A stretch of DNA of 16,391 nt from contig DAOTWP010000034.1 of assembly GCA_034435675.1 (NCBI GenBank), forward strand, positions 1 to 16,391, in the 5' to 3' direction. Shown piece by piece: positions 1 to 7,369 of the stretch. How positions within the stretch are numbered: the first letter of the stretch is position 1; every line of letters begins with the position of its first letter. The position numbers and the translations under genes were made by a program. A model generated the notes under the pieces. The model was not told where the DNA came from. It saw only the letters and a program-made list of their open reading frames with translations, and did no database searches. Origin of the DNA: DAOTWP01 sp034435675 (GTDB lineage: Bacteria > Chloroflexota > Anaerolineae > Aggregatilineales > Phototrophicaceae).

Positions 1-563
1 TGAAGAACATGAACAAGGGCGGCAAAAGCAGCACGGCGCTGACCATGGCGATTGTCCAGCGTATGCGGCACTACGGCATTGTCCCTGAACTCTCGTTTGT
101 GCTGGGCAACCCGCCTGATCCTGTAGAGGACATCAACAAGACGATTGCCTTTATTCGCAAGATCAAAGCAGCGAATCCGGCGACGGAGCTGATTCTGTAC
201 CTGTATACGCCAACACCGCAGGAAGGCAGCCTGTTTCTGGAGGAGGCATACAGTCTGGGTTTTCGCTTCCCCGAAACGCTGGACGAGTGGGCGGGCGATG
301 ACTGGGCGGAAAAATCGCTGCGGCGTAACCCCGGTACGCCCTGGTCGCAGGATCATGTGCGCCGTAAGGTGCGTGACTTCGAGACGGTCATCAACGCCTA
401 TTATCCCACCGTGACGGACATCCGGCTGAAAGGTGCGGTGCGGACTCTGCTGGAGGCGCTCAGCGGCTGGCGTTACCGTCTGGGGTTTTACGAGCGCCCT
501 TACGAACTCAAGGCGTTACAGCGTGTTGTGCATTATCGCCGCCCGGAAACGATGGGATTCTAA
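1..563 (+). CDS. Radical SAM protein, B12-binding type, C-terminal part (5' partial)
   Basis: The reading frame is open from the left edge (first full codon at base 3), so the start lies outside the window and the ATG at base 9 is probably internal. About 186 residues are visible. The segment with GIVPELSFVLGNP, then an acidic helix (DPVEDINKTIAFIRKIK), then ILYLYTPTPQEGSL matches the second half of the radical SAM barrel in B12-binding radical SAM enzymes, where a strand carrying a G-P motif is followed by a helix and a 'TP.PGT'-like strand. After it comes an aromatic and basic helical tail ending in a TAA stop. The CxxxCxxC cluster motif and any cobalamin domain would be upstream and cannot be seen, so the substrate is unknown. 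The gene is followed by a methyltransferase and a glycosyltransferase on the same strand, which suggests lipid or glycan modification (inference). Confidence 0.75.
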   Translation, partial: KNMNKGGKSSTALTMAIVQRMRHYGIVPELSFVLGNPPDPVEDINKTIAFIRKIKAANPATELILYLYTPTPQEGSLFLEEAYSLGFRFPETLDEWAGDDWAEKSLRRNPGTPWSQDHVRRKVRDFETVINAYYPTVTDIRLKGAVRTLLEALSGWRYRLGFYERPYELKALQRVVHYRRPETMGF

Positions 564-598
564 GGCACGCCGTCAACTTCGGCTCGGCTAAATGACAC

Positions 599-627
599 TT
601 GCGAATAAGCCTTTCGGGTACTATGAT
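599..627 (+). promoter_or_regulatory. Sigma-70-like promoter for the methyltransferase-glycosyltransferase pair
   Basis: TTGCGA (599-604) and TATGAT (622-627) are separated by exactly 17 bases in the 96-base gap after the radical SAM gene. The matches are 4/6 and 5/6 to consensus. The predicted transcript start near 634 precedes both possible starts of the methyltransferase. A small hairpin, CTGCC-atcc-GGCAG at 633-646, would lie at the very 5' end of the mRNA. Confidence 0.5.
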
Positions 628-680
628 GTGCGCTGCCATCCGGCAGATTACAGCCTTTCTTGCCAAGCGAGTCATCTTGC

Positions 681-1610
681 ATGCCAGTTGAAATACACAC
701 CTGTTACCTCTGCGGTGGAGTAGAACACACTAGCAAGTATAAGTTTGTGGATTGTGAAATCGTTCGCTGCACGCAATGCCAGTTCATGTGGCTGACGCCC
801 CAGCCATCGCAGGAAGATGTCCTGACAATCTACAATGACACCTATTTCTCCAACGATCACTTCCTCGATGATGACAACAACACCCTTTACGGCTATGTAG
901 ACTACATGCTGGAACGGCTGAATAAGCAGGTTCAGTATCGCAAGTATGTCCAGTTTGCAAAAAACATCGTAGCAAATCAGCGCGGCTCGAAAGAATCGCT
1001 GGAACAGCTCAAGTGGTTGGATATTGGCTGCGGCTTGGGCTATCTGATGGACACCGCCTACGATTACGGTTTCGATGTTTGCGGGATAGAGCTTAACTCG
1101 TTTGCCGTAGAAGAACTGCACAGGCGCTATCATTATCGCGTTGAAGCGCAGCCGATTACGGCTCCTATATTTGATGAATCCCGGTTCGACGTCATCAGCA
1201 TGACGGATGTCATTGAACATTTGCATAACCCGCGCGAAACTGTGGAGCGGATGTTTGCGCTGACGAATCCCGGTGGGATGGCAATCATCACCACGATGGA
1301 CAGCGACAGCATTACCTCGCGACTGCTGGGCAAACGCCTTGAGGATTTTCGGCGCACTCGTGAACACCTCTATTTCTTCTCGCGTTCAACATTGCGCCGC
1401 CTGCTCGAGGAAGCGGGTTATCGCGTGATTCGAATGCACCCTATCGGGCATACGTTTGAGCTGGGATTCCTGGCTGACCGCCTGAAACTGGTCTGGAAAC
1501 CTCTCGGATATACAAGCCAATGGGTGGTTAACCGCTTCAACCTCCATCACCGGCGCGTGTATATTAATCCCTACACCAAAATGGTGGTGTATGCCTACCG
1601 TGAATCCTGA
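681..1610 (+). CDS. Class I SAM-dependent methyltransferase with N-terminal zinc ribbon
   Basis: This protein of about 309 aa transfers a methyl group from S-adenosylmethionine to an unidentified acceptor. The N-terminus has two Cys pairs (CYLC at residues 8-11 and CTQC at 30-33), a zinc-ribbon arrangement common in methyltransferases of sugar and natural-product clusters. The Rossmann fold follows: motif I DIGCGLG at about 114-120, an acidic residue after strand 2 (CGIEL), and the motif IV region DVISMTDVIEHLHNP at about 170-184, typical of the Methyltransf_11/23 group. I chose the ATG at 681; a TTG in frame at 660 would add seven residues, and neither start has a convincing Shine-Dalgarno sequence. 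The 3' end overlaps the next gene by 20 bases, so the two are probably translationally coupled. The acceptor could be a sugar, lipid or polyketide-like group; nothing here decides it. Confidence 0.85.
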   Translation: MPVEIHTCYLCGGVEHTSKYKFVDCEIVRCTQCQFMWLTPQPSQEDVLTIYNDTYFSNDHFLDDDNNTLYGYVDYMLERLNKQVQYRKYVQFAKNIVANQRGSKESLEQLKWLDIGCGLGYLMDTAYDYGFDVCGIELNSFAVEELHRRYHYRVEAQPITAPIFDESRFDVISMTDVIEHLHNPRETVERMFALTNPGGMAIITTMDSDSITSRLLGKRLEDFRRTREHLYFFSRSTLRRLLEEAGYRVIRMHPIGHTFELGFLADRLKLVWKPLGYTSQWVVNRFNLHHRRVYINPYTKMVVYAYRES

Positions 1611-3120
1611 GCATGTTCGCAGGATATTGCTGCCTGTTGTGGTGCTGGGATTGCTGGTCGTGGTGGCTGCCGCCCAGTTTGGGCTGATCGCGGAGCTTTC
1701 CACCCACGACCTGAATGTTGCCATTCCCCATCTGCTTGGTCGGGGGATGCACTTCTACACGGACGTAACGTCCTTCCACCCGCCGCTCATTTCCGTGCTG
1801 CTCGCTGCTGCCTATGGCATCAGTCCAACACCACTGCTTAATATCCGTGTTTTGAACGTTGTGCTGGTACTGGGAACTGGCTTCTTGCTGTTCTGGACCG
1901 GACGGCGGCTCTGGGGTACGGCGCAAGGTGTCTGGGCATTGGTGTTCTACAGCATCTGGTCGGTTAATTACAACAGCATATTCTTCTACCTCGATGCGCT
2001 TATTGGTTTCGTTGGTTTGCTGCTGCTGCTGCTGTCAACCTTTCATCAGCGACTGTATAACTTGCTGCTGCTGGGCGGTTGTGCTGGCGTCGCAATGCTG
2101 TTAAAGCAAAATGGCGCAGGGATGCTTGTAGCTGCCGCAGTGGGTGTCCTGTTCATGCCGGGGCAGGCGCGCATGCAGGCAATACGCCGGGCTGCGATTG
2201 TCATTATTGCCGGGTTAGCGGTCTACGTGGCACAGTTTGGCATTTTGGCGCTGGCGGGCGTGCTCGAACCGGCACTGTTTTTCATGTTCAATCCAGGCAA
2301 CTCTAACTGGCTGGGTGAACTGCGGGGGCTGTTGGATGGCAATGCACTGCGGACGATCAGCGTGACTGGCATCTTCGTCCCGGCGTTTGCGCTGCTGTGG
2401 CTGCGCGCGCCAGACCGCCGTCCCGGCGTGTTGATCTGGTTAGTCCTCGCGGCGGGCTTGTTGCTGAATATTCCGGTGCCAGGTTACTATCACTTCATGG
2501 CACCGCTGCCCATTATCGCGGCGATGTCTGGCTATGTTCTGGGCACAATGTTCGAAGGCTGGCATACTGCGGTTGAATTCGGGCGTACATTTTGGCAGCG
2601 CGCTGCCCGGATTCCCGCATCGCATCTGCTTCTGGGTGGGCTGGCGGGCGGGATACTGCTTGCCATGCTGGTTACAGCATTCACACCGCTCTTCGTGGTG
2701 TTTTCCGGACGGGTACAGGTGCTTGGCTGGGATGAGTTGCAGCCGGTTAGCGACTGGCTGCAAGCAAACACTACCCCTGATGAGCTGGTGCTGGTGCTGC
2801 CGACCTATGATACGAATGGCAATGTGTACGCACAGGCAGACCGGCTGCCACCCTTTTACATGAAGACGTGGTCCTACCATGCTCGTGTGCCGCAGAATAT
2901 CGCCCTGCTGGAAACGCGCATCCAGCAAACGCCACCCGCAGTCATCGTGTTGTTTCCGCAGTTATTTGACGAGATTGCCGAATACTTCGAAAATCTTCCG
3001 GGCTTTATTGCGCAGCATTATTCGCAAGTTGGGCAGATTGAGGCACTTCCATTTCACGGAGCGGTCGTTTTTTTGAGGCATGACGACTCGCATTTTGCAT
3101 TTGAAACTCGCCAGCCCTGA
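1591..3120 (+). CDS. Polytopic membrane glycosyltransferase, GT39/ArnT-like (GT-C fold)
   Basis: A 509-aa integral membrane protein. The first hydrophobic helix is at about residues 11-33, followed by an outward loop with an acidic residue (STHDLN, D40) and a short HPPL motif (63-66). This is the layout of GT-C/PMT_2 enzymes, which move a sugar from a polyprenyl-phosphate donor to lipid or protein on the outer face of the membrane. Several further hydrophobic segments follow to about residue 375, including runs of consecutive Leu. The last ~120 residues are soluble: a SDWLQANTTPDELVLVLP segment, then a region ending in an aromatic-rich stretch, as in other family members. The start overlaps the methyltransferase stop, suggesting one transcript. 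The donor and acceptor are unknown. Family assignment is fairly secure; the substrate is not. Confidence 0.8.
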   Translation: MPTVNPEHVRRILLPVVVLGLLVVVAAAQFGLIAELSTHDLNVAIPHLLGRGMHFYTDVTSFHPPLISVLLAAAYGISPTPLLNIRVLNVVLVLGTGFLLFWTGRRLWGTAQGVWALVFYSIWSVNYNSIFFYLDALIGFVGLLLLLLSTFHQRLYNLLLLGGCAGVAMLLKQNGAGMLVAAAVGVLFMPGQARMQAIRRAAIVIIAGLAVYVAQFGILALAGVLEPALFFMFNPGNSNWLGELRGLLDGNALRTISVTGIFVPAFALLWLRAPDRRPGVLIWLVLAAGLLLNIPVPGYYHFMAPLPIIAAMSGYVLGTMFEGWHTAVEFGRTFWQRAARIPASHLLLGGLAGGILLAMLVTAFTPLFVVFSGRVQVLGWDELQPVSDWLQANTTPDELVLVLPTYDTNGNVYAQADRLPPFYMKTWSYHARVPQNIALLETRIQQTPPAVIVLFPQLFDEIAEYFENLPGFIAQHYSQVGQIEALPFHGAVVFLRHDDSHFAFETRQP

Positions 3121-3129
3121 AGTTATACT
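3101..3129 (+). promoter_or_regulatory. Sigma-70-like promoter for the cytochrome c lipoprotein gene
   Basis: TTGAAA (3101-3106) and TATACT (3124-3129) have an ideal 17-base spacer; each matches the consensus at five of six positions. The -35 box lies inside the last codons of the glycosyltransferase gene, and the predicted start (about 3136) gives a leader of about 37 bases before the ATG at 3173. This argues that the cytochrome gene is transcribed separately. Confidence 0.7.
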
Positions 3130-3172
3130 TATAACCCGTTTGTACGCTCATTCACAAAGTGAGATTGCCTTG

Positions 3173-3835
3173 ATGAAACCCTTACGGAATGCCGGATTAC
3201 TGTTTGCGGTCGCTCTGCTTGCTGCCTGTGGTACTGTTGCGACGCCGGTCTGGCAAACACCGGAGCCGACACCGACGCGCCTTGCTGCACAGCCTTCGCC
3301 GCAGGTGGTGGGGCAGGCTGGTGAGCAGGTTGCCAGCGTGCCAACGGCGACGGCGCTGCCGCCGACAGCAACCCCGCAGCCGCCCACCGCTACCCCTGAG
3401 CCGCCCACTGCGACGCCCGAAGCGGTGCTGCCAACAGTGGAACCGACCACTGCGCCGGCAGGGGGTGGTGGTGATGCGCCGATGGATGAATATACGTTTA
3501 ATGCCAGCATTGCCGATCCTGCGAACGGTGAAGTCCTGTTCAATACGACCTTCAACGTTGCCGGTGTAGATTGGGCGTGCCGCACCTGCCATACGAATGA
3601 TCCCAGCGGGCTGCGCGCGATTGGTCCGGGGCAGTGGGGTTTGATTGAACGTGCGCCGACCTATATGCCGGCAGAATATGTCAGCGTGGCACACTATATC
3701 CACGACTCGATCATCAATCCCAGCGTTTATGTGGTGGACACTTTTGTGGATCAGATGCCGCACGGTTACGGCGATATTCTCACCGAGGCAGAGATTTACG
3801 ATCTGGTTGCCTACTTGCTGACCCTGCACAATTAA
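3173..3835 (+). CDS. Lipoprotein monohaem cytochrome c
   Basis: A 220-aa exported electron carrier. The first 18 residues form a lipoprotein signal peptide (MKPLRNAG, hydrophobic core, then LAAC), so Cys19 should be lipidated and the protein anchored on the outer face of the membrane. Residues about 30-100 are a Pro/Thr-rich linker containing three heptads (PPTATPQ/E). The haem domain follows: CRTCH at 136-140 covalently binds haem with His as one axial ligand, and the Met in DQMPHGYG (about M185) is the likely second ligand. It ends with a typical class I cytochrome helix (LTEAEIYDLVAYLLTL). An upstream in-frame ATG at 3080 would overlap the glycosyltransferase and bury the signal peptide, so the 3173 start is preferred; promoter placement agrees. 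Its partner complex is not in the window. Confidence 0.9.
   Translation: MKPLRNAGLLFAVALLAACGTVATPVWQTPEPTPTRLAAQPSPQVVGQAGEQVASVPTATALPPTATPQPPTATPEPPTATPEAVLPTVEPTTAPAGGGGDAPMDEYTFNASIADPANGEVLFNTTFNVAGVDWACRTCHTNDPSGLRAIGPGQWGLIERAPTYMPAEYVSVAHYIHDSIINPSVYVVDTFVDQMPHGYGDILTEAEIYDLVAYLLTLHN
3359..3421 (+). repeat. Three 21-base coding repeats for a Pro/Thr heptad linker
   Basis: Three direct units of 21 bases (3359-3379, 3380-3400, 3401-3421) encode PPTATPQ, PPTATPE and PPTATPE in the cytochrome linker. They differ mainly at third codon positions, so the peptide is conserved better than the DNA, suggesting an old duplication kept for spacer function. Confidence 0.8.
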
Positions 3836-3860
3836 GCGCGCACGACGGGCGCTGAATAAC

Positions 3861-3890
3861 AAGACCGCTTAGAGAGGCGGTCTTTTTGTT
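3861..3890 (+). terminator. Rho-independent terminator of the cytochrome c gene
   Basis: AAGACCGC (3861-3868) and GCGGTCTT (3877-3884) form a perfect 8-base stem with an 8-base loop, and the T run continues into TTTGTT. It lies 25 bases after the cytochrome stop codon. On the opposite strand the stem is not followed by a T run, so it appears to serve the + strand only. Confidence 0.85.
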
Positions 3891-3978
3891 GTTTGCGGGC
3901 ACTTTTAGTCCTGGGTTTGCAGGTACTGTAGCCGCGTAAGGCGGCGAACCGGGATGCTGGCACGCGTGTTCCCATGCC

Positions 3979-6309
3979 TTACAGCCCGCGCAGGCGTTCC
4001 TCAAACTGGGTCGGCAGCATCACCGTTTCGCCCTCCAGGTCATCCAGTTCACTGTAGATCGGCAGCGGCAGGCTTTCGGTGGAGGTCAGCGGCAGGGTGA
4101 AATAGACCGCCGTGCCGACTCCCTGCGCGCTTTTGACACGAATACTCCCCCCGTGCGCTTCCAGAATCTGCCGCGCAACGCTCAGTCCCTGCCCCATGCC
4201 AGGCACACGAATGATATGCCCATCCGGCGCAGCCGGTTCGCCGCGAAAGAAACGCTTGAACACATGCGGCAGATCAGCTTCGGCAATCCCCACGCCGTTA
4301 TCGCGGATGCGCAGACGCGCGGTATCGTTTTCGGCAGTCTTGATTTCCAGCGTCATCGCCCCGCCGGGCAGGGTGTATTTGATGGCGTTGTCCACAATAT
4401 TGCCGATTGCCCAACGCAGGCGGCGCTCGTCACCGAGGATATGCAGACCCTTTTGTTCGATCAGCACATGCAGGGTAATGCCGCTGCTCTGTGCCACCTG
4501 CCGCCATTCATTCGCAATCGCCCAGACGAGCGTATCCAGCCGCAGCGGCTTCTGCGCACGCTGCGCCATTGGCAGGTCGGTGGTGGTCAGTTCGCGCATC
4601 TCCACAATCAGCTTTTGCAACGCGATAACATTGCGGGCGATGTCGCGGGTGAAAACACGCATCAACTCTGGGCTGGTCTGCGTGCCCTGCCGCGCACTGC
4701 TGCGTGCCAGATCAATCAGCGGTTCCTGTACTTCGCGCACGAACTGTTCCAGCAGGCGTTCCTGCGCCTTCTCGCGTACTACCGCACCGGTGATGTCGCG
4801 CAGCACAATTACTGTGCCCACGCGCTGCTCAGACTGGGGCGATACAATCGCCGCTGCCTGCGCGCTGAGCAGCCGTTCTTCCAGGCGGATACGTTGTGGG
4901 TCGCCCAGGGCGTATAACCCCGGTGCCAGCGCCGCGCCGAGCTTTTCCGCCACGACAGCAGCGAGTTCATGAATACCCGCGCTGCGGAACACCCGCTGTG
5001 AACCAAGCAGCACTTTTGCCGCGTCATTCATCAGCATAATGCGCCCTTCCACATCCTGCACGACAATGCCTTCGGGGATAGACTCCAGCACCGCGACGAG
5101 ATAACTCGCCTCGCGCCGCTGACGCCGCAGCGCACTGCGCAGCACATCTTCGCGTTCCTGTACTGTCTCGGCATAAACATCCAGCGCCTGCCCCGCTGCG
5201 CCCAGTTCGTCGCGCCGCTGCATGCCGGTGCGCGCCTCGCGCTGTCCCGCTGCCAGCAGTTCCGCCGTTTGCCGGACGCGGTTGGCGCGGGCGGTAACAA
5301 TGCTGCTGGTGATGAATCCGGCAAAGACCACTACACCCGCCAGCACCGCCGCGAACAGAGCCACAAGCTGTCTGCCCAATTCAGTCGCAAACGGCACATC
5401 ATTGGGTACGAGCGTTGCCACCACGCCCAGCAACGCCGGTCCGAACTGGAATGGTGTGTAAACGGCGTCGTAGCTGCTGTTCGCTAGTGTCAGACTTTGC
5501 ACCGGACGCTGTGTGCCGCTGGTTGCGCCGGTAGCGATTGCCTGATCGTAGATTTCTGGCGCGAGGGTTAGCGTGTCCAGCAGATCGCTGCTAAGTGGCA
5601 GGCTGCTGCCCAGCGGCGTGCCACTGCTGGCGTACAGCGCGACCTCGGCAACGCTGCTGCCTTGCAGGTCTGCCAGCACGGTTTGCATCCGACTGCCGAC
5701 CAGCACCACCCCGACTACCGCATTGTTACGAACAATGGGCACAGCAGTGACCAACAGAACACCTTCATTACTCAGCAGCAGTCCGGCAGACACCGGCGCG
5801 CCCTCACCCAGAATCGCACGCAGTGGCGCTTCCGCCCGCAGGTTGGTGCCGGTGTTGAGGGCAAAACGCACACTGCCATCCGCATCCACGACACGCAGCA
5901 CCCCGGCAGTTTCAATGCCGAGTGTGTTGGTGACAATAATGCTGTCCAGCCCTGCCAGCCGCGCGCGTGATTCGAGCAGTGCCGCCAGCGCAGGTGTATC
6001 TTCGGCGCGGATAGACTGGTCAATGCCGCTGGTATAGGCGATGCTTGTAGCTTCGCCCACATAATGTTCGTAAAGCACGGCGCTGCGCCGGCTCAGCGCG
6101 GCACTGCTTTGCAGCAGAATGTTATTCTGTGCTGCCGCTAACCCCGTGCCCAGGGTTTGTGCCAGCACATACGCCCCGATCATCGCTACAATCAGGACAA
6201 TCAGAAACAACGGTGATGTAAAACGCCAGCGCAGCGAGACAAACCGCGCATTTGACAGCCGACGACTGCCGGTGCTGCCTGATGTCTGTACTTTCTTGCT
6301 CATACGCAT
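3979..6309 (-). CDS. Transmembrane histidine-kinase-like sensor lacking the phosphoacceptor His
   Basis: A 776-aa membrane sensor. Order of domains: transmembrane helix about 33-52; extracytoplasmic sensor region about 55-305, probably CACHE-like; second transmembrane helix about 315-338; HAMP-like linker about 339-395 (RRDELGAAGQALD); PAS about 400-510; DHp-like helices about 515-578; HATPase_c about 590-742; then a ~35-residue acidic tail. The ATP-binding boxes are intact: N box NIVDNAIKY (637-645), G1 DNGVGI (670-675), G2 GMGQGL (704-709). The H box is not: where kinases have a SHELRTP-type motif, this protein reads FVREVQEPLIDL (523-534), with no His in the first DHp helix. It may therefore bind ATP without autophosphorylating on the usual residue. 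Starts at Met1 or Met3 are both possible. It sits 23 bases behind the M23 peptidase gene, so co-transcription is likely. No response regulator is nearby. Confidence 0.88.
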   Translation of the reverse strand: MRMSKKVQTSGSTGSRRLSNARFVSLRWRFTSPLFLIVLIVAMIGAYVLAQTLGTGLAAAQNNILLQSSAALSRRSAVLYEHYVGEATSIAYTSGIDQSIRAEDTPALAALLESRARLAGLDSIIVTNTLGIETAGVLRVVDADGSVRFALNTGTNLRAEAPLRAILGEGAPVSAGLLLSNEGVLLVTAVPIVRNNAVVGVVLVGSRMQTVLADLQGSSVAEVALYASSGTPLGSSLPLSSDLLDTLTLAPEIYDQAIATGATSGTQRPVQSLTLANSSYDAVYTPFQFGPALLGVVATLVPNDVPFATELGRQLVALFAAVLAGVVVFAGFITSSIVTARANRVRQTAELLAAGQREARTGMQRRDELGAAGQALDVYAETVQEREDVLRSALRRQRREASYLVAVLESIPEGIVVQDVEGRIMLMNDAAKVLLGSQRVFRSAGIHELAAVVAEKLGAALAPGLYALGDPQRIRLEERLLSAQAAAIVSPQSEQRVGTVIVLRDITGAVVREKAQERLLEQFVREVQEPLIDLARSSARQGTQTSPELMRVFTRDIARNVIALQKLIVEMRELTTTDLPMAQRAQKPLRLDTLVWAIANEWRQVAQSSGITLHVLIEQKGLHILGDERRLRWAIGNIVDNAIKYTLPGGAMTLEIKTAENDTARLRIRDNGVGIAEADLPHVFKRFFRGEPAAPDGHIIRVPGMGQGLSVARQILEAHGGSIRVKSAQGVGTAVYFTLPLTSTESLPLPIYSELDDLEGETVMLPTQFEERLRGL

Positions 6310-6332
6310 AACCGTCTTTCGCCTGCTTTGCG

Positions 6333-7187
6333 TCAGCAGCTCCGGTAACCCCGGTTATCAAAGGACAGCGGATCGACCGGAACATCGTTGATGCGGATCT
6401 CGTAATGCACATGCGGTCCAGTACTGTTGCCCGTGCTGCCGCTGTACGCCAGAATTGCGCCTTTGCCGACAATTTCCCCCTGACGTACATTGAATGACGT
6501 GTTATGGGCATAGTAGGTAATGAATACGCCATTCTGGATAATCACCAGATAACCGTAGCCGACGTTGCTCCATTCGGCAAAAGTGACTGTGCCGCTGTGT
6601 GTTGCGCGCACCGGGGTGTTGAGCGGAACCGCGATGTCAATGCCCGGATGATAGCCGTGAAAGCGCTGCGTCAGGATGCCCTCGACTGGATTGCCCGACG
6701 GCGCGCAGTCATCCCCGCCATAGCCAGCAGCAACACGGGTAGGATCAAGCGAGGGCAGCGGTAGCACAGTGGGCAGCACCTGCGTGGCAACCGTGGGCAG
6801 CGGCAGTGGGCGTTCTGTAGCGTAGGGCAGCGGCGTGGGCGGTAGGGTCGCAGAAGGCAGTCCTGTCTGCGTATTGCCACTGCGCGGCAGATACGCACCC
6901 ACTGGCTGAACTTCCTGCCCCAGCGCCGCCAGCGGCAGTGCGCCGTAATCGGGCTGCGCGCCTCGCAGCAGCGGCAGCAGTGCCGGGTCTAGCGGGGCAA
7001 AGAGCGCTACAGGTGTGCCTGGCAGCGGCGGCGGCGCACTGACGACAGGTACGATCAGCGTGCGTGTTCCGGGTTGGGTGCCCAGCGTGCCCGCCAGGTA
7101 AACCAGCAGTGCTGCTGTGAGCAACACAAACAGCAGCAGCGACACTCCAATGCCATAATACCGGGTTAATCTCCACCATTTTTGCAT
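6333..7187 (-). CDS. Membrane-anchored M23 (LytM-type) metallopeptidase
   Basis: A 284-aa peptidoglycan endopeptidase or a regulator of one. Residues 1-10 are basic and aromatic, and about 11-33 form a membrane anchor with no clear cleavage site. Residues about 35-155 are a Pro/Thr/Leu-rich linker. The peptidase domain is about 160-284: zinc ligands H180 and D184 (HPGID) and H261; probable catalytic H228 (YYAH) and H259 of the HVH motif. All key residues are present, so it should be active, unlike the degenerate LytM activators. It is the first gene of a probable two-gene unit with the histidine-kinase-like gene. No Shine-Dalgarno sequence precedes the ATG; a TAAAAT box ends six bases before it, so the mRNA may be leaderless. 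Confidence 0.9.
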   Translation of the reverse strand: MQKWWRLTRYYGIGVSLLLFVLLTAALLVYLAGTLGTQPGTRTLIVPVVSAPPPLPGTPVALFAPLDPALLPLLRGAQPDYGALPLAALGQEVQPVGAYLPRSGNTQTGLPSATLPPTPLPYATERPLPLPTVATQVLPTVLPLPSLDPTRVAAGYGGDDCAPSGNPVEGILTQRFHGYHPGIDIAVPLNTPVRATHSGTVTFAEWSNVGYGYLVIIQNGVFITYYAHNTSFNVRQGEIVGKGAILAYSGSTGNSTGPHVHYEIRINDVPVDPLSFDNRGYRSC

Positions 7188-7193
7188 GCTGGC

Positions 7194-7223
7194 ATTTTAG
7201 CGCATCGTGTGCGATTGTGCCGA
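7194..7223 (-). promoter_or_regulatory. Candidate promoter for the M23 peptidase; possible leaderless start
   Basis: Read on the minus strand, TCGGCA (7223-7218) and TAAAAT (7199-7194) are 18 bases apart; the matches are 4/6 and 5/6. The -10 box ends six bases before the ATG at 7187, which places the predicted transcript start at or beside the start codon. The missing ribosome binding site fits this, but the -35 box is weak. Confidence 0.4.
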
Positions 7224-7261
7224 GAGTACAGCCGCGAAGTAGCAAATTGTGCGAATCTTCA

Positions 7262-7276
7262 CGTTAATTCTTAACG
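7262..7276. promoter_or_regulatory. Operator-like inverted repeat in a divergent intergenic region
   Basis: CGTTAA-TTC-TTAACG is a perfect inverted repeat with six-base arms, between the divergent peptidase and PHP genes, 75 bases upstream of the peptidase start and 94 upstream of the PHP start. It has no T run. A regulator binding site is possible but unsupported by a second copy here. Confidence 0.3.
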
Positions 7277-7357
7277 CAAAGATGTCGGGAATTTAGTGAG
7301 GATTAAAACATGCGGGGTACTATAAACAATTGTAACCTCAAAGACTATTGCGCAGGC

Positions 7358-7365
7358 AAAGGGGG
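7358..7365 (+). promoter_or_regulatory. Ribosome binding site deciding the PHP gene start
   Basis: AAAGGGGG ends four bases before the ATG at 7370. The in-frame ATG at 7310 has no comparable site and would add 20 residues unrelated to the PHP fold, so 7370 is preferred. Confidence 0.6.
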
Positions 7366-7369
7366 TAGC

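Noticed and set aside
672..1367. 231-codon minus-strand open frame opposite the methyltransferase
   Set aside because: No ribosome binding site, no family resemblance, and it lies inside a gene with clear SAM-binding motifs.
3080..3172. Longer form of the cytochrome c starting at the ATG at 3080
   Set aside because: It would place 31 residues in front of a textbook lipoprotein signal peptide, overlap the glycosyltransferase end, and start upstream of the best promoter.
3359..3421. CRISPR-like or non-coding tandem repeat
   Set aside because: The repeats stay in frame with the cytochrome gene, differ mainly at wobble positions and have no spacers; they encode a linker.
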